Shown one piece after another: positions 35,399 through 46,370 of a stretch of DNA of 64,000 bases (position 1 is the first letter of the stretch; each line of letters begins with the position of its first letter). The stretch spans positions 620,001 through 684,000 of the forward strand of contig JANFAH010000011.1 of NCBI GenBank assembly GCA_024663395.1, given 5' to 3'. The notes under the pieces are model-generated. The model saw only the letters and a program-made list of their open reading frames with translations, searched no databases and was not told the DNA's origin. Both the position numbers and the translations under genes were made by a program. The DNA is from Pisolithus tinctorius. Its lineage: Eukaryota; Basidiomycota; Agaricomycetes; Boletales; Pisolithaceae.

Positions 35399-38300
35399 AG
35401 GATCGGGTCTCCACTGGCTACGTATATAATAAGTTTTCTGTCTTAGGCGTTGACGATTCCTCTACCGAGCAGGATATATTTAACTCGGAGACTACTATAC
35501 CATCTGGAGAGGCGACCCCAGTGGGCGCGGCCGCGGATGTAAAACTACCGGTGCTTAATTCCTCTTGCGATAAAAATAAAAACACGCCTATCCAGAAAAC
35601 AGAAGAAACCCCGAAAGTAAGGACAGCAGACCCGAAGGCAGAATTGGAGTTGGAAGTAGTGTTGGAAGGACGAGAAAAGAAATGGAGTGTAAAGGCATTG
35701 GTGGACTCCGGAGCCAATGACACCTTCCTGGATAAGAAGTGGGCCGATGAAAATGATGTCCCGCTGATCAAGCTTGGTCGCCCTGTTGCCGTCCTTAATG
35801 TCGATGGAACCCCTAACGTGGCTGGAAATATCACACATGTCGCCTCCCTCGTTATGAACTATCAGGGACATCGAGAATCCGTCTGGGCTCAGGTCACCAC
35901 GCTCGGCACGCACTCCCTCATACTCGGCTACACTTGGCTGCGGAAGCACAATCCAGAAGTGTGTTGGGAAACCAAGCAGGTGAAGTTATCCCGCTGTCCC
36001 CGCGAATGTCACGATCTAGCTCCAAGAACAAGAGCAGAGAGAATAGCAGAGGAACAAGAGGCACAGGATATGGAGTACCTCTATCCAAAGCTTCGTTCCA
36101 CCAAGATTCGAGCTGGCACTACCGAAGAGCTCGTGCCAAAGGAATATCACCAGTACCTGAAGGTGTTCTCAAAGGAAGAGTCGGAAAGAATGCCACTTCG
36201 TAAACCCTGGGATCATGCCATCGACCTTAAGGAAACCTTTGTTCCCAAGCGTGGTCGTCTCATCCCACTCTCTGTGGAAGAACAAAAGGAGGTGTCGGAC
36301 TTCCTCGAGGACCAACTATGTAAGGGTTACATCCGCCCTTCGAAGTCACCCCAGACCTCTCCTGTCTTCTTCGTCCCTAAAAAGGATGGAAAGAAGCGTA
36401 TGGTGCAAGACTACCGGTACCTCAATGAACACACGGTTAAGAACGCATACCCTCTCCCTCTTATTTCTCAGCTCGTCGATAAACTCAAGGGCTGTAAGCT
36501 CTTCACCAAGATGGATCTCCGTTGGGGATACAATAACGTCCGTGTCAAGGAAGGAGACGAGTGGAAGGCCGCCTTCGTCACTCACAAAGGCGCTTATGAA
36601 CCACTGGTCATGTACTTTGGCCTCTGCAACTCACCGTCCTCCTTCCAGAACATGATGAATGACATCTTCGGTGACATGGAGGACGTCCTTGTGGTCTATA
36701 TCGACGACCTGATGATCTTCACCAAGACGGACGATGAGGAAGAGCATGACAGGATCGTCTTAGAAGTGTTAAGAAGGCTAGAGGAAAACGACCTGTTCGT
36801 TAAACCAGAGAAGTGCTTCTTCAAACAGAAGCAGGTGGAATTCCTAGGCATGGTGGTTGGAACCGGAGGGGTTAGCATGGATGAAGGCAAGGTGAAAGCC
36901 ATTACAGAATGGCCGGTCCCTACGAAGGTCCGCTCGGTACGAGCCTTCTTGGGGCTAGCGAACTTCTATCGCCGTTTCATCAAGGACTTCGCTCAGATCG
37001 CTCGTCCACTCAATGATCTCACAAGAAAAGATCAACTCTGGACTTGGGGTGCACGGGAACAACAAGCCTTCGATGCTTTAAAACTTGCCTTCACCACTGC
37101 TCCTGTTCTCGCTTTTCCGGATCAGGATAGAGAATTCCGCCTAGAGACCGATGCTTCTGACTTTGCCACCGGTGCTGTCCTCTCCGTGAAATGTGAAGAT
37201 GACCTCTGGCGACCCGTCGCCTTTTACTCCCGTTCCATGTCTCCCCCCGAACGGAACTACCAGGTCTTTGACAAGGAGATGCTGGCCATAATTCGTGCTC
37301 TGGAAACGTGGCGACACTACCTCGAAGCCACCCCTTATCGGTTTGAGATCTGGACTGATCATGCAAATCTCCAGTATTTCATGAAGGCACAGAACTTGGA
37401 TCGTCGCCAGGCACGCTGGGCCCAATACCTCTCCCGGTTCAACTATAAGCTGGTGTACAAGCCCGGGTCTTCAATGGCTAAGGCTGACGCCCTTTCTAGA
37501 AGAGAGGATCATGAGCCGAAAGGGTCAGATAATCAAGGGGTCACGTTGCTCGATCCCTCCAGAGTGGCCGCTACCTTGATGGTAGGAGAGGACACTGACC
37601 TTGTCGTCGCCCTAAAGTCTGCCTCCTCGGTAACACCGCAACCAGAGGGTTCTGTCCTCGCGGAGGGATTGTACGTCTGTCAGGGGAAGGTTTATGTTCC
37701 GCCCGCTGTCAGGATGCATTGCCTCGAGAAACATCATGACATCCCGGTCGCAGGACACCCTGGTTGGAAGAAGACCCTGGAACTCGTCTCTCGAAACTAT
37801 ATCTGGCCAGGAATGACGGCCACCGTTAGGGACTATGTCTCAGCATGTCATCGTTGCCAGATGGCTAAGAGTTCTAGAACCCCTCCCGCAGGAAAGCTCC
37901 TTCCAAATCCTGTCCCAGAACGCCCCTGGACTGACATCTCGGTTGATTTCATGGAGTTACCAGAGGCGCAGGGCTTTGACAACGTTATGGTGGTGGTGGA
38001 CAGGTTCTCAAAGGAGGTGGTCTTTGCCCCCACCACAAAAGAGGTTTCCTCCCTTCAAACGGCAGAGCTCTTCCGAGACCACGTGTGGACTCAGCATGGG
38101 TTACCTTCCTCTGTTATCTCTGATCGAGGTCCCCAGTTCGCAAGTGCGTTCACCTCTGAACTCTGCAAAATGCTTGGGGTCAAACCCAAGCTCTCTACCG
38201 CCTTCCATCCTCAGACAGATGGTCAGACAGAGCGCCTTAACCAGGACCTACAGCAGTACCTCCGCCTCTTTGTCAACGACCGACAGGATTCCTGGCCCTC

Positions 38301-39084
38301 TTGGCTTAAGGTCGCCCAGTTCTCCTATAATAACAAGCGACAGGAGTCTACTGGCAGGAGTCCCTTCTCGGTTACTCGTTCCTACGTTCCCAGGATGGGC
38401 GTAGAACCCTTCCTTTCCAAAGCAGAGGCAGCCACAGATCACGCCATCGACCTCGCTAAGGTTTTGGAAGACACAAAGAAGGCCTTGGACAAAGCTGCAG
38501 AACGAATGAAGGTGTCTGCAGACGCGTCCCGTTCTGACGCCCCTTCCTACTCGGTTGGTGACATGGTTTGGCTGGAAACCTCCCGCATCTCTCTCTCTGG
38601 CCGCCCTTCCAGGAAACTCACCGAACGCTGGATTGGCCCTTACAAGGTTGTTTCACTCAAACCCAATGCGGTAGAGTTGAAACTCCCTAAAACCCTCAAA
38701 ATCCACCCGGTCGTTAACGTTTCCCGGGTTAAACCATACAGAGGACCTTTGGAGGGCCAAACTGTCACTCGCCCAGGACCGGTGGTGGGACATGAAGGCG
38801 ATGAGGAGTTTGAGGTGGACTACATCGCTGATTCTCGCCTAAAAAGGAACAGGCTTGAGTACCTCGTCCATTGGAAGGGGTATCATGACGAGGATCGCAC
38901 TTGGGAGCCTGAGTCCGCTTTAAAGTCTGCTCCTGGTGCTGTCAGAGACTTCCATCGTCGTAACCCCTCTGCTCCCCAAAAACTCCGTGGCATGGATTCC
39001 TCCCTTTTCTCCTCCCTCTTCAAACCCCTGGAAAACTTTACCGACACTGTCCCTACCTTCAATCGCCTGGAAGTCGATTTCTAA
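35383..39084 (+). CDS. pol: Chromovirus Pol (PR-RT-RNaseH-IN-chromodomain)
   Basis: Open frame of over 1,200 residues with no ATG at its start, fitting production as Gag-Pol by -1 frameshift. Residue numbers counted from 35521: aspartic protease VDSGAND (about 60); reverse transcriptase with YIDDLMIF (about 393); RNase H RLETDASDFATG (about 540); integrase HHCC finger (KHHDIPVAGHPGW ... CHRCQMAK, 735-785); DDE core (WTDISVDFME, SDRGPQFAS, TDGQTERLNQ); C-terminal chromodomain (FEVDYIADSRLKRN, YLVHWKGYHDEDRTWEPESAL, about 1100-1150). All these key residues are present. The chromodomain normally directs insertion to marked chromatin, which suits a target in a methylated-looking tract. Stop TAA at 39082-39084. 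Confidence 0.95.
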   Translation, partial: RVRPVEDRVSTGYVYNKFSVLGVDDSSTEQDIFNSETTIPSGEATPVGAAADVKLPVLNSSCDKNKNTPIQKTEETPKVRTADPKAELELEVVLEGREKKWSVKALVDSGANDTFLDKKWADENDVPLIKLGRPVAVLNVDGTPNVAGNITHVASLVMNYQGHRESVWAQVTTLGTHSLILGYTWLRKHNPEVCWETKQVKLSRCPRECHDLAPRTRAERIAEEQEAQDMEYLYPKLRSTKIRAGTTEELVPKEYHQYLKVFSKEESERMPLRKPWDHAIDLKETFVPKRGRLIPLSVEEQKEVSDFLEDQLCKGYIRPSKSPQTSPVFFVPKKDGKKRMVQDYRYLNEHTVKNAYPLPLISQLVDKLKGCKLFTKMDLRWGYNNVRVKEGDEWKAAFVTHKGAYEPLVMYFGLCNSPSSFQNMMNDIFGDMEDVLVVYIDDLMIFTKTDDEEEHDRIVLEVLRRLEENDLFVKPEKCFFKQKQVEFLGMVVGTGGVSMDEGKVKAITEWPVPTKVRSVRAFLGLANFYRRFIKDFAQIARPLNDLTRKDQLWTWGAREQQAFDALKLAFTTAPVLAFPDQDREFRLETDASDFATGAVLSVKCEDDLWRPVAFYSRSMSPPERNYQVFDKEMLAIIRALETWRHYLEATPYRFEIWTDHANLQYFMKAQNLDRRQARWAQYLSRFNYKLVYKPGSSMAKADALSRREDHEPKGSDNQGVTLLDPSRVAATLMVGEDTDLVVALKSASSVTPQPEGSVLAEGLYVCQGKVYVPPAVRMHCLEKHHDIPVAGHPGWKKTLELVSRNYIWPGMTATVRDYVSACHRCQMAKSSRTPPAGKLLPNPVPERPWTDISVDFMELPEAQGFDNVMVVVDRFSKEVVFAPTTKEVSSLQTAELFRDHVWTQHGLPSSVISDRGPQFASAFTSELCKMLGVKPKLSTAFHPQTDGQTERLNQDLQQYLRLFVNDRQDSWPSWLKVAQFSYNNKRQESTGRSPFSVTRSYVPRMGVEPFLSKAEAATDHAIDLAKVLEDTKKALDKAAERMKVSADASRSDAPSYSVGDMVWLETSRISLSGRPSRKLTERWIGPYKVVSLKPNAVELKLPKTLKIHPVVNVSRVKPYRGPLEGQTVTRPGPVVGHEGDEEFEVDYIADSRLKRNRLEYLVHWKGYHDEDRTWEPESALKSAPGAVRDFHRRNPSAPQKLRGMDSSLFSSLFKPLENFTDTVPTFNRLEVDF

Positions 39085-39095
39085 GGAGGGGATGG
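39083..39095 (+). other. Polypurine tract
   Basis: AAGGAGGGGATGG immediately before the 3' LTR, overlapping the pol stop codon. It is the expected plus-strand primer. Confidence 0.8.
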
Positions 39096-39492
39096 TGTTA
39101 CGGTACGTACTCTTTTCCTTTCTTTCCTTTTTCTTTTCATCTTATCTGATCTTCTTGTCTTATCTTATCTCTCGGACTCGGTCCGGACTCCGGTCTAGAC
39201 CTCGCCTCACCTTCGCCTTGCTCCCCTCTTCTAGTACGTTCCGCTCCACTATGATGTCGTTATGACATCACCATGATGTCACGCACCTCATGTATGCCTC
39301 GCCATAGCCTCATGTACTATAGTATAAGTACCGTTGCTCAATCACCCAGCTAGCTCCAAGCTAGTTCATTTGGGTCTTCGAGTCCTAAAGTCGCCTGCTT
39401 CTAAAAGCCTTCTCCTCTTCCTTCTTTTCTCTCTTTTCTGTTGGTTCTTGGTGCGAGCCTACAACAAACCCTGTTGTTTAGGTCTCGTCACA
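39096..39492 (+). repeat. 3' LTR (397 bp)
   Basis: Same length as, and without visible difference from, the 5' LTR. Followed by the TGACC target duplication at 39493-39497. Confidence 0.95.
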
Positions 39493-39497
39493 TGACC

Positions 39498-40680
39498 CAT
39501 GCAGTATGCCCCTCAAGAGGGCTTCTGATCTGAACACCTCTCTCAGCATCCTAGATCCTCACAGTCTTGTCATGTGACCCTGAGACAATCCTCTTGCTAT
39601 CTGGGGAGAATCCAACTAAGGCAACCCAATTAGTATGCCTCTCCAGAGGGCTGCCAATCTGGATACCTCTCTCAGCATCCCAGACCTGCACAGTCTTGTC
39701 CCAAGAGCCTGACATGATCCTCTTGCCATCAGAGGAGAACCCAGCTGAGGTAACTTGATCAGTATGCCCCTTGAGAGCACTTCCAATCTGAACATCTCTC
39801 TCAACATCCCAGACTCACAGTCCCATCCATATACCCTGACACAATCTTCTTGCCATTAGCAGAGAATCCCACTGAGGTGACCTTACTAGTATGCCCCTGC
39901 AACACAAGCTGAGCAACTGGTCATTCATCACAACCTCCTATGGATACTCCAGCCAAGGATGAGAATTTTGACTTAAGCTTCCTTGACAACATTATGTTTG
40001 AAGGTGTAAAGGGAAGTGCAGGAATGTAAAAGTGTGGTGTGCTGTGTGAGAGGATGCTCCCAAAATGTTGCAGAAATTCAACTCCATCCTCTGCTAATGC
40101 TAGGGTATAATCAACACCATCTTGTTCCTTGGATGTCACATCAGATTACATTAAGTATGACTATCACTCACTCACCTGTAGTCATGCTATAGTGGAGGTA
40201 AGAGCACCTTTACCATGTCCAAGACCACTGAGAAGGCTCAGAGCCTCAAGCCAGAAGAGTATCTTTTCACTCCCAATAATGGCTTTGATAAATTGTCCAA
40301 GTGATAAGTCAAACCCAGTGCTCTGCAGAAGGTAGGCCCAGTATTGACATGAGTAGGATAGATTGAGTGAGATCTTGCTATAGGTTCTCTCCTGCATATC
40401 AGTGACCTCAGAGTTGGGTAAGTGGGAACTTTCCAATCCACAGATGTTGAATATCAGCACATTGCAAAGAGTGTGCAATGAGGCATAGGAAAAGCTATTG
40501 TGCATGGTGGACACACCAAGGAAATAACCCCCACTCTGCAAGTGATCAGTGAACAGGTCATAGAATGATGCATGCAGTGGCCAAACCATGGATAGATGGT
40601 CTACTATGCCACCCATCATTGGATCCATGAATTCAAGAATGATGAAATTAAAATGATCCTCCTCAGAGGAAAATGTGCAC
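39498..40680 (-). pseudogene. NWD3 pseudogene, WD40 start and post-NACHT part
   Basis: Reverse-strand frames encode WD40 repeats (about 39,500-39,920), the linker with a retained intron (about 40,140-40,180) and the helical region after NACHT ([32 protein letters not shown]). It is closely similar to 46.4-47.5 kb (NWD4). It is broken on the left by the chromovirus and on the right by the 1.8-kb insertion. Several frame breaks occur. CpG-free. Confidence 0.8.
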
Positions 40681-42504
40681 TGTGAGTCAAAGTGTGGAAA
40701 GGTGGTGAAAACCAACCAAAACCAACACTGAAGATAAATAAAAGGTGAATGGTGGTGTACCTCTGCAGAACCTGGAAGGCAGAAAAATCTAAGGTGGGGA
40801 AATTTCAATGGTAGGTGCTCCTGACACAAGTCATCAATGAGTTACACAGGAGCAGATGAATGGATGGTGACTGGATAGGGGATGCTGACTAGAGTGATGA
40901 ACTTCAATAGAACATGCTCCTGGTACAAGTTGTCAATGAGTTACACAGGAGTGGAGGGATGACTAAGCAAGAGTTGCTGACTAAGCATGGGGTGGACTGC
41001 AGATGATGAATGGAGGTAGGTAGACCCTTCTCAACTACCAAGGATGATGATTGGTGACAGATAGACCCCTTCATGGAGCCTCAACTATTGATGATGAGTT
41101 ACTTCAGAGATGAACTGAACTGACTGCTGAGTGATTTCTTGATTGCTTGGGTTGTAGCTAAGTACAGGGGGGTTTATATACTGTAGGGGGAGCACAGCCT
41201 TTGACAAATTAGGCACAAACACTTGATAAGTAATGAGTAAGGACTGTAAGCAATGAGCAATCACAAGGAGTAAGTGAGAAATGAAAAGTAAGCAAGCAAA
41301 AAGGATTGGTAAGTATTGGCAATAAATGAGTCAAGGACAGTCAACATATCACAGAATGAGTCAAATAATGTCAGAAACTGAGTAAGCACAGTGGTATCAC
41401 ATTAGAGGGTGGTGATGCATGTCAGATCTTGGTGGAGACATCACTAGATCCAAAGATGGATGACAGATGGACAGTGTTTCCAGATAGGGAAGTATTAGTT
41501 CCAGAATTGAAGGGCATGAGTCAGGTGTCAAAGGGCTAGGGCATTGGGGGTCTGTGGGGAAATGGGAGCATAGGTGATCACATCTCCCAACCATTCATCC
41601 TCTCAGCAAAGTTAACAAAACACTTTATGAACTGGGCTCTGATGGAGGAGAGGAGAAAGGGGGATGTCTTCTACTGGACCTTGCAGTAAGAAGGCAAGAT
41701 GCATGTCATACTCATCATGGATGCAATCAGGGAGCATAGAGAACAGTAGATTATACTGCAGCTGTCACAATGTGGGGAGAATGATGGATGAGATTGGAAT
41801 AAAGATGTTGCAGGGGGCAGGGAGGAATGATCCATATGCTTCATCAAGAGGGGAGACTGAAATGACCATATAAGACCTTTCTAACCATGTGACAGACCTG
41901 AGGCAACCAAAGAATGTCCTTCTGGAAGTCATACTGACAAGGAGAACATGCTGACCAAGCTGCATGGGATGGGATGGGGCTGACAATGATGGGATGAACC
42001 AGGGGGCTTCAGGACAGAAGCTGGTGGGAATGCCTGGCAGATATACATGGCACTGTCTCTGACAAAGGAGACAAGCAAGATGATCAACAAAGAGGTGACC
42101 ATTTCTGATGGACTTAGCAAAATGAGTGTCTGATGGATGGAGTGCTGTAGAAATGTGTAGGGTGTGAGGATCCTTGCCAAAACTGGAAGGCAGGATGGTG
42201 TGGCTGAGCACTTCAAGCAAGTGTGAGAATGGAGTTGATTTCTTTGGAAATGGTGGAGATACAACAAAAACCAGAATGCCATACATAGGTGCTAAAAACC
42301 TTTGATGCACACTTGACTTGCTTCCTCTTTTCTCTTTAGCACTGGTGACTCATTCTTGTGCAAAGGATGACTGCTCACATCCAGCAGTCTTTCTACACAT
42401 GAGGGCTATAGTCTTCATCTGCATGCATGGCATGGCACACAACTTGTTGACAAGTTATGCAGAGTCAGCTGTAACCATGTCCACAACACCTTTGGTGTGT
42501 GACA
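40681..42504. mobile_element. 1.8-kb insertion with TG...CA ends
   Basis: Comparison with NWD4 shows that this block interrupts the NACHT coding sequence. It begins TGTGAGTCAAAG, ends GTGTGTGACA, and is flanked by GCAC on both sides (40677-40680 and 42505-42508), a likely 4-bp target duplication. TG...CA ends and a TATA-like TTTATATACTG near 41170 suggest a solo LTR. Terminal inverted repeats are weak. The longest frame (41765-42310, minus) has no recognised domain. Type unresolved. Confidence 0.6.
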
Positions 42505-43516
42505 GCACACATCTCATTCAGCACATCTAACTGCTGAGGTTCAAATGTCAACATGACCTGCTACATCACAGAGTGGAATTGCACAAGTGTGATCTCCTGC
42601 TGCAGTACAATGTCCTCCAAGATTGTTGTGCACATGACATCCAATAATGTGCTCCCACCTCTGGAACTAGGGGACACAATCTCCTTGTAGCACTCCATGA
42701 CCTTTTGATCAGGCCCATTCAGTTGAATGAACCTGCAGGCTAGACAAGCCCACTCAAATAGACCATCTGACTTTTGAGCAATGCCCTGGACTTCCATGGT
42801 TCCAATCTCCAGAAGCCAGCACAGCTTGGTGGAAACATACAGTTGGATGTCATGTTCTGCCAATTCTGAAGGGGTGTTGTCCAAGGAGCTCACCTTCACA
42901 TCCACAGCAGTACTCAGGGCACATTTGATATTGGGCAGTGGCCTTGATGTCAAAAGGATGCAGAAAATGAGAGGTAATTCAGTAGCCTCCATCAATGTCA
43001 GTAGAGTTAGGATGTGCTGTCTTGAAGTGTCTGAACTACTTTCACCCAAGGCATCAATCACCATGACCACATTCCCAATTATCATCCCATTGACCTTGGA
43101 CAATAACTCCAAAATGAGTTTCTGCCACTGCTGCATGATGCTGGCTGTGGTTTTGAGTGAGTGGTCCTGTGACATAGCATCTGCCAATGCTCACCAAAAC
43201 AATGGGTCTTGAGCAATTGTCATCAGAATTTTCTCTTTGCAGTGTTTGGCCTGCCAGTCACAAGCAAAACAGAAGCAGGATCTGAGTCTTCCTACATCCT
43301 TGATCCACCCCACAACTGTATGAGTAGTTGCCAATTTTCCCCTTCCAGCCTCCCTGTGGAGCCACAAAATCCAAGATGCACTGACATCAGGATCCTTAAT
43401 TCAGTCAATGATGTCTTGCATAGTCTCTTTCCTTGTGCCCTTGAGACATTTCTTCATCATCTTCAACCCTGTGCCACATGCACAAGCCATGCCTTCAAGA
43501 TTCAGGTCTTCAAATA
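42505..43516 (-). pseudogene. NWD3 pseudogene, NACHT piece
   Basis: Reverse strand matches the NACHT domain of NWD1/NWD4 (VVMVIDALGESSS for Walker B, FCILLTSRPLPNIKCAL). The P-loop reads HREAGRGKL: the first glycine is arginine, as in NWD4, and the final Ser codon is TTG where NWD4 has TCG. Stops and frame breaks are present. The fold-back element splits it at 43516 from its N-terminal part. Confidence 0.8.
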
Positions 43517-44195
43517 CAGTGGCTCAAAAAAGTGTCCCAATGTTGGGTGATTTTGGAAAGATTTGGGATTTATGAGAGAGCCAATAGGAATTAGTTCAAA
43601 TTCTTGGAGGACCAAATATAGCACTAATGGTTGCCTTGACAACAAGGGCTTTCTTATGTAATTTGGTTGTCATGGCACTGAGATATAACCATTTTAAAAT
43701 GATATGTCATTGGGACACCTTTTTGAGCATGATGTTGTCAGTCATTATTTAGTAAATAACATAAGGATTTGACAACTTCTGAAGGATTTTGTGTTTCAAC
43801 CCTGACTGATTGTGTAATGTACATAATCTGGAGCCACAAAAATGGCTTGGGTCTCATTCAGCTAACCCCACTTCACCATGAAATGCATTTTTACCTCTAC
43901 TAGAGCAAATATCCATCTTCTTTTCTGAATCTGGCCTTTCAGCTCATCAAATCTCCTCTATAACTGGTCTGGGGAGCCCTACTGTGGCCAGGGTCATCGA
44001 AGAGTTCCAGCTAGATTAAGGAAAACCTCAAACTAGGACATCCTTACCAGCTTTCATCTACTGGCAGAAGGAGAATAGTCTCTAGTATGACCCCTGGAGA
44101 GCTGAAAATACTGTCCAGGCTACCCATATAATGAGTGTGGCCCTTTCCTCTCCTGTCACTTCCCAAACTGATTGCAGTGTGCTCAATTCTGCATC
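43517..44195 (+). repeat. Left 679-bp inverted arm
   Basis: Pairs with 44427-45105 without net insertion or deletion; the few differences include C/T changes at former CpG. Confidence 0.9.
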
Positions 44196-44426
44196 ACCAA
44201 AGGCAATTGTCAAGCAGGAGATATCACTCTTGTCTTGCAAGTATAGGCACCAGGGACCTGCCTTTGCTCTTAAGCACCAAAACTGGACTGTGGAGGACTG
44301 GACTAGGGTCATCTGGTCAGTTGAGCCCAAGATCAATAGTATTGGGCCAGACAGAAGGAAATATGTGTGGAAAATGGTAGGGAAGCCTTTTCAGGATAAT
44401 TCTCCTGCTTGACTACAGCCTTCAGG

Positions 44427-45105
44427 GATGCAGAATTGAGCACACTGCAATCAGTTTGGGAAGTGACAGGAGAGGAAAGGGCCACACTCATTATATGGGT
44501 AGCCTGGACAGTATTTTCAGCTCTCCAGGGGTCATACTAGAGACTATTCTCCTTCTGCCAGTAGATGAAAGCTGGTAAGGATGTCCTAGTTTGAGGTTTT
44601 CCTTAATCTAGCTGGAACTCTTCGATGACCCTGGCCACAGTAGGGCTCCCCAGACCAGTTATAGAGGAGATTTGATGAGCTGAAAGGCCAGATTCAGAAA
44701 AGAAGATGGATATTTGCTCTAGTAGAGGTAAAAATGCATTTCATGGTGAAGTGGGGTTAGCTGAATGAGACCCAAGCCATTTTTGTGGCTCCAGATTATG
44801 TACATTACACAATCAGTCAGGGTTGAAACACAAAATCCTTCAGAAGTTGTCAAATCCTTATGTTATTTACTAAATAATGACTGACAACATCATGCTCAAA
44901 AAAGTGTCCCAATGACATATCATTTTAAAATGGTTATATCTCGGTGCCATGACAACCAAATTACATAAGAAAGCCCTTGCTGTCAAGGAAACCATTAGTG
45001 CTATATTTGGTCCTCCAAGAGTTTGAACTAATTCCTATTGGCTCTCTCATAAATCCCAAATCTTTCCAAAATCACCCAACATTGGGACACTTTTTTGAGC
45101 CACTG
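44427..45105 (-). repeat. Right 679-bp inverted arm
   Basis: Reverse complement of 43517-44195; the spacer between the arms is 44196-44426. Confidence 0.9.
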
Positions 45106-45290
45106 TATGTGGTGCATGTTAACCTGGAAGTCCTGAACCACACAGTCACAGTACTTTGTATCAAGTTGATTATGATCTTGATGTGGCCATTGATGATGAT
45201 CCATGTTTCAGAGAAAAATGTTTTTTCATGTTCTTTTCCTTTGGAAGGCATCATCCCATTATCTCAGAATTGAGAAGTGATATGACATAC
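45106..45290 (-). pseudogene. NWD3 pseudogene, N-terminal piece
   Basis: Aligns with 48,485-48,655 of NWD4 (start of the NACHT exon plus preceding intron). Nearly every CpG of NWD4 here appears as CA or TG; for example CTCGCGGTCGCGATAC against CACACAGTCACAGTAC. It ends where the NWD2-like segment begins. Confidence 0.8.
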
Positions 45291-45296
45291 AAAGAG

Positions 45297-46346
45297 ACAA
45301 GACTCTGAGGGTGTGTGATGCTGAAAAAGGGCTTCAGATTGGTAGCCAACTTGAAGGGCATACAAATCAAGTCATTTCAGTATCAGTATCCTCTGATGGG
45401 AGGAGGATTGTATCAGGCTCGTTGAACAAGACTGTGAGGGTCTGGGACGCTGAAAGAGGTGTGCAGATTGGCAGTCATCTTGGAGGGCATACAGATGCAG
45501 TCCATTCTGTTGCATTCTCTCCTGATGGCAAGAGAATTGTGTCAGGCTCAGCAGACAAAACTATGAAGATCTGGGATACTGAAAGAGGTGTGCAGATTGG
45601 TGGCCAGCTTGAAGGACATTCATGGGCAGTCTTTTCAGTGGCATTCTCCACTGATGGCAAAAGGATTGTGTCAGGTTCAAGGGACAAGACTGTGAGGGTG
45701 TGGGATGTTGACAAAACTATGCAGTTTGGAAATCATCTTGGGGGGTATGCAGATGAAATCAGGTCAGTTGCATTCTCCCCTGATGGCAGGAGGATTGTAT
45801 CAGGCTCTTTAGACAAGAATGTGAAGGTCTTGGATGCTGAAAGAGGTGTGCAGATTGATAGCCATCTTAAGGGACACCAAAGTGGAGTCTATTCAGTTGC
45901 ATTCACCCCTGATTGCAAGAGAATTGTGTCTGGGTCAGGAGACATGACTGTGAGGATGTGGGATGTTGAGAGAGGTGTGCAGTTTAGCCATGAACTCAAG
46001 GGACATACAGATGGTGTTATTTCAATTGCATTCTCCCTGATGGCAAGAGGATTGTGTCTGGCTCAAGGGATGAGACAGTGAGGCTCCAGGATGTGGAAAG
46101 AGGTGTACAGGTTGGTGGCCATTTTGAGGGGCATACAGATGTAGTCTGGTCAGTTGCTTTCTCCCCGATGGCAAGAGAGTTGTGTCAGGTTCATGGGACA
46201 AGACTGTGAGGGCCTGGGATGCTGAAAGAGGTGTGCAGATTGGCAACCATATGAAGGGGCATACAGGTGAAATCCTCTCTGTTGCATTCTCCCCTGATGG
46301 CAAGAGAATTGTGTCAGGCCCATTGGACAAGACTGTGAGGGTCTGG
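45297..46346 (+). pseudogene. Duplicated WD40 segment of NWD2
   Basis: Nearly identical to 29601-30660 of NWD2 in the same strand sense (repeats 4 to 12). It has no NACHT part and no own start. Two single-base deletions near 46,034 and 46,166 break the frame. At the position of the NWD2 stop it keeps CAG (GVQFSHELKGH). It sits between NWD3 and NWD4, in opposite orientation to both, and is followed by about 25 bp of unrelated sequence. Confidence 0.85.
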
Positions 46347-46370
46347 GGTGATAAGAAAAATATACATCTG

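Larger units (their letters stand above)
33636..39492 (+). mobile_element. Ty3/gypsy chromovirus, full length, young
   Basis: A 5,857-bp LTR retrotransposon inserted in the NWD3 pseudogene. The LTRs are 397 bp, begin TGTTACGG and end GTCACA, and I saw no difference between them. A 5-bp target duplication TGACC flanks the element (33631-33635 and 39493-39497). Inside are gag, a pol frame with protease, reverse transcriptase, RNase H, integrase and a chromodomain, a self-priming site and a polypurine tract. CpG content is normal, in contrast to the surrounding tract. It belongs to the Tf1/sushi-like chromoviruses of fungi by domain order and priming mode. All coding parts look open, so it may be active. 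Confidence 0.95.
43517..45105. mobile_element. Fold-back Tc1/mariner element
   Basis: A 1,589-bp insertion flanked by TA (43515-43516 and 45106-45107), with ends CAGTGGCTCAAAAAAGTG and the reverse complement. The arms are 679 bp each and almost identical. The 231-bp centre plus the left arm encode a Tc1-type transposase part (WTVEDWTRVIWSVEPKIN, RRKYVWKMVGKPF). The catalytic WSDE motif reads WSVE, so the first Asp is lost, and the remaining catalytic part is missing. A second inverted copy of the end motif lies inside each arm (about 43,709-43,731). It is therefore a non-autonomous, inverted-duplicated derivative. Confidence 0.9.
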
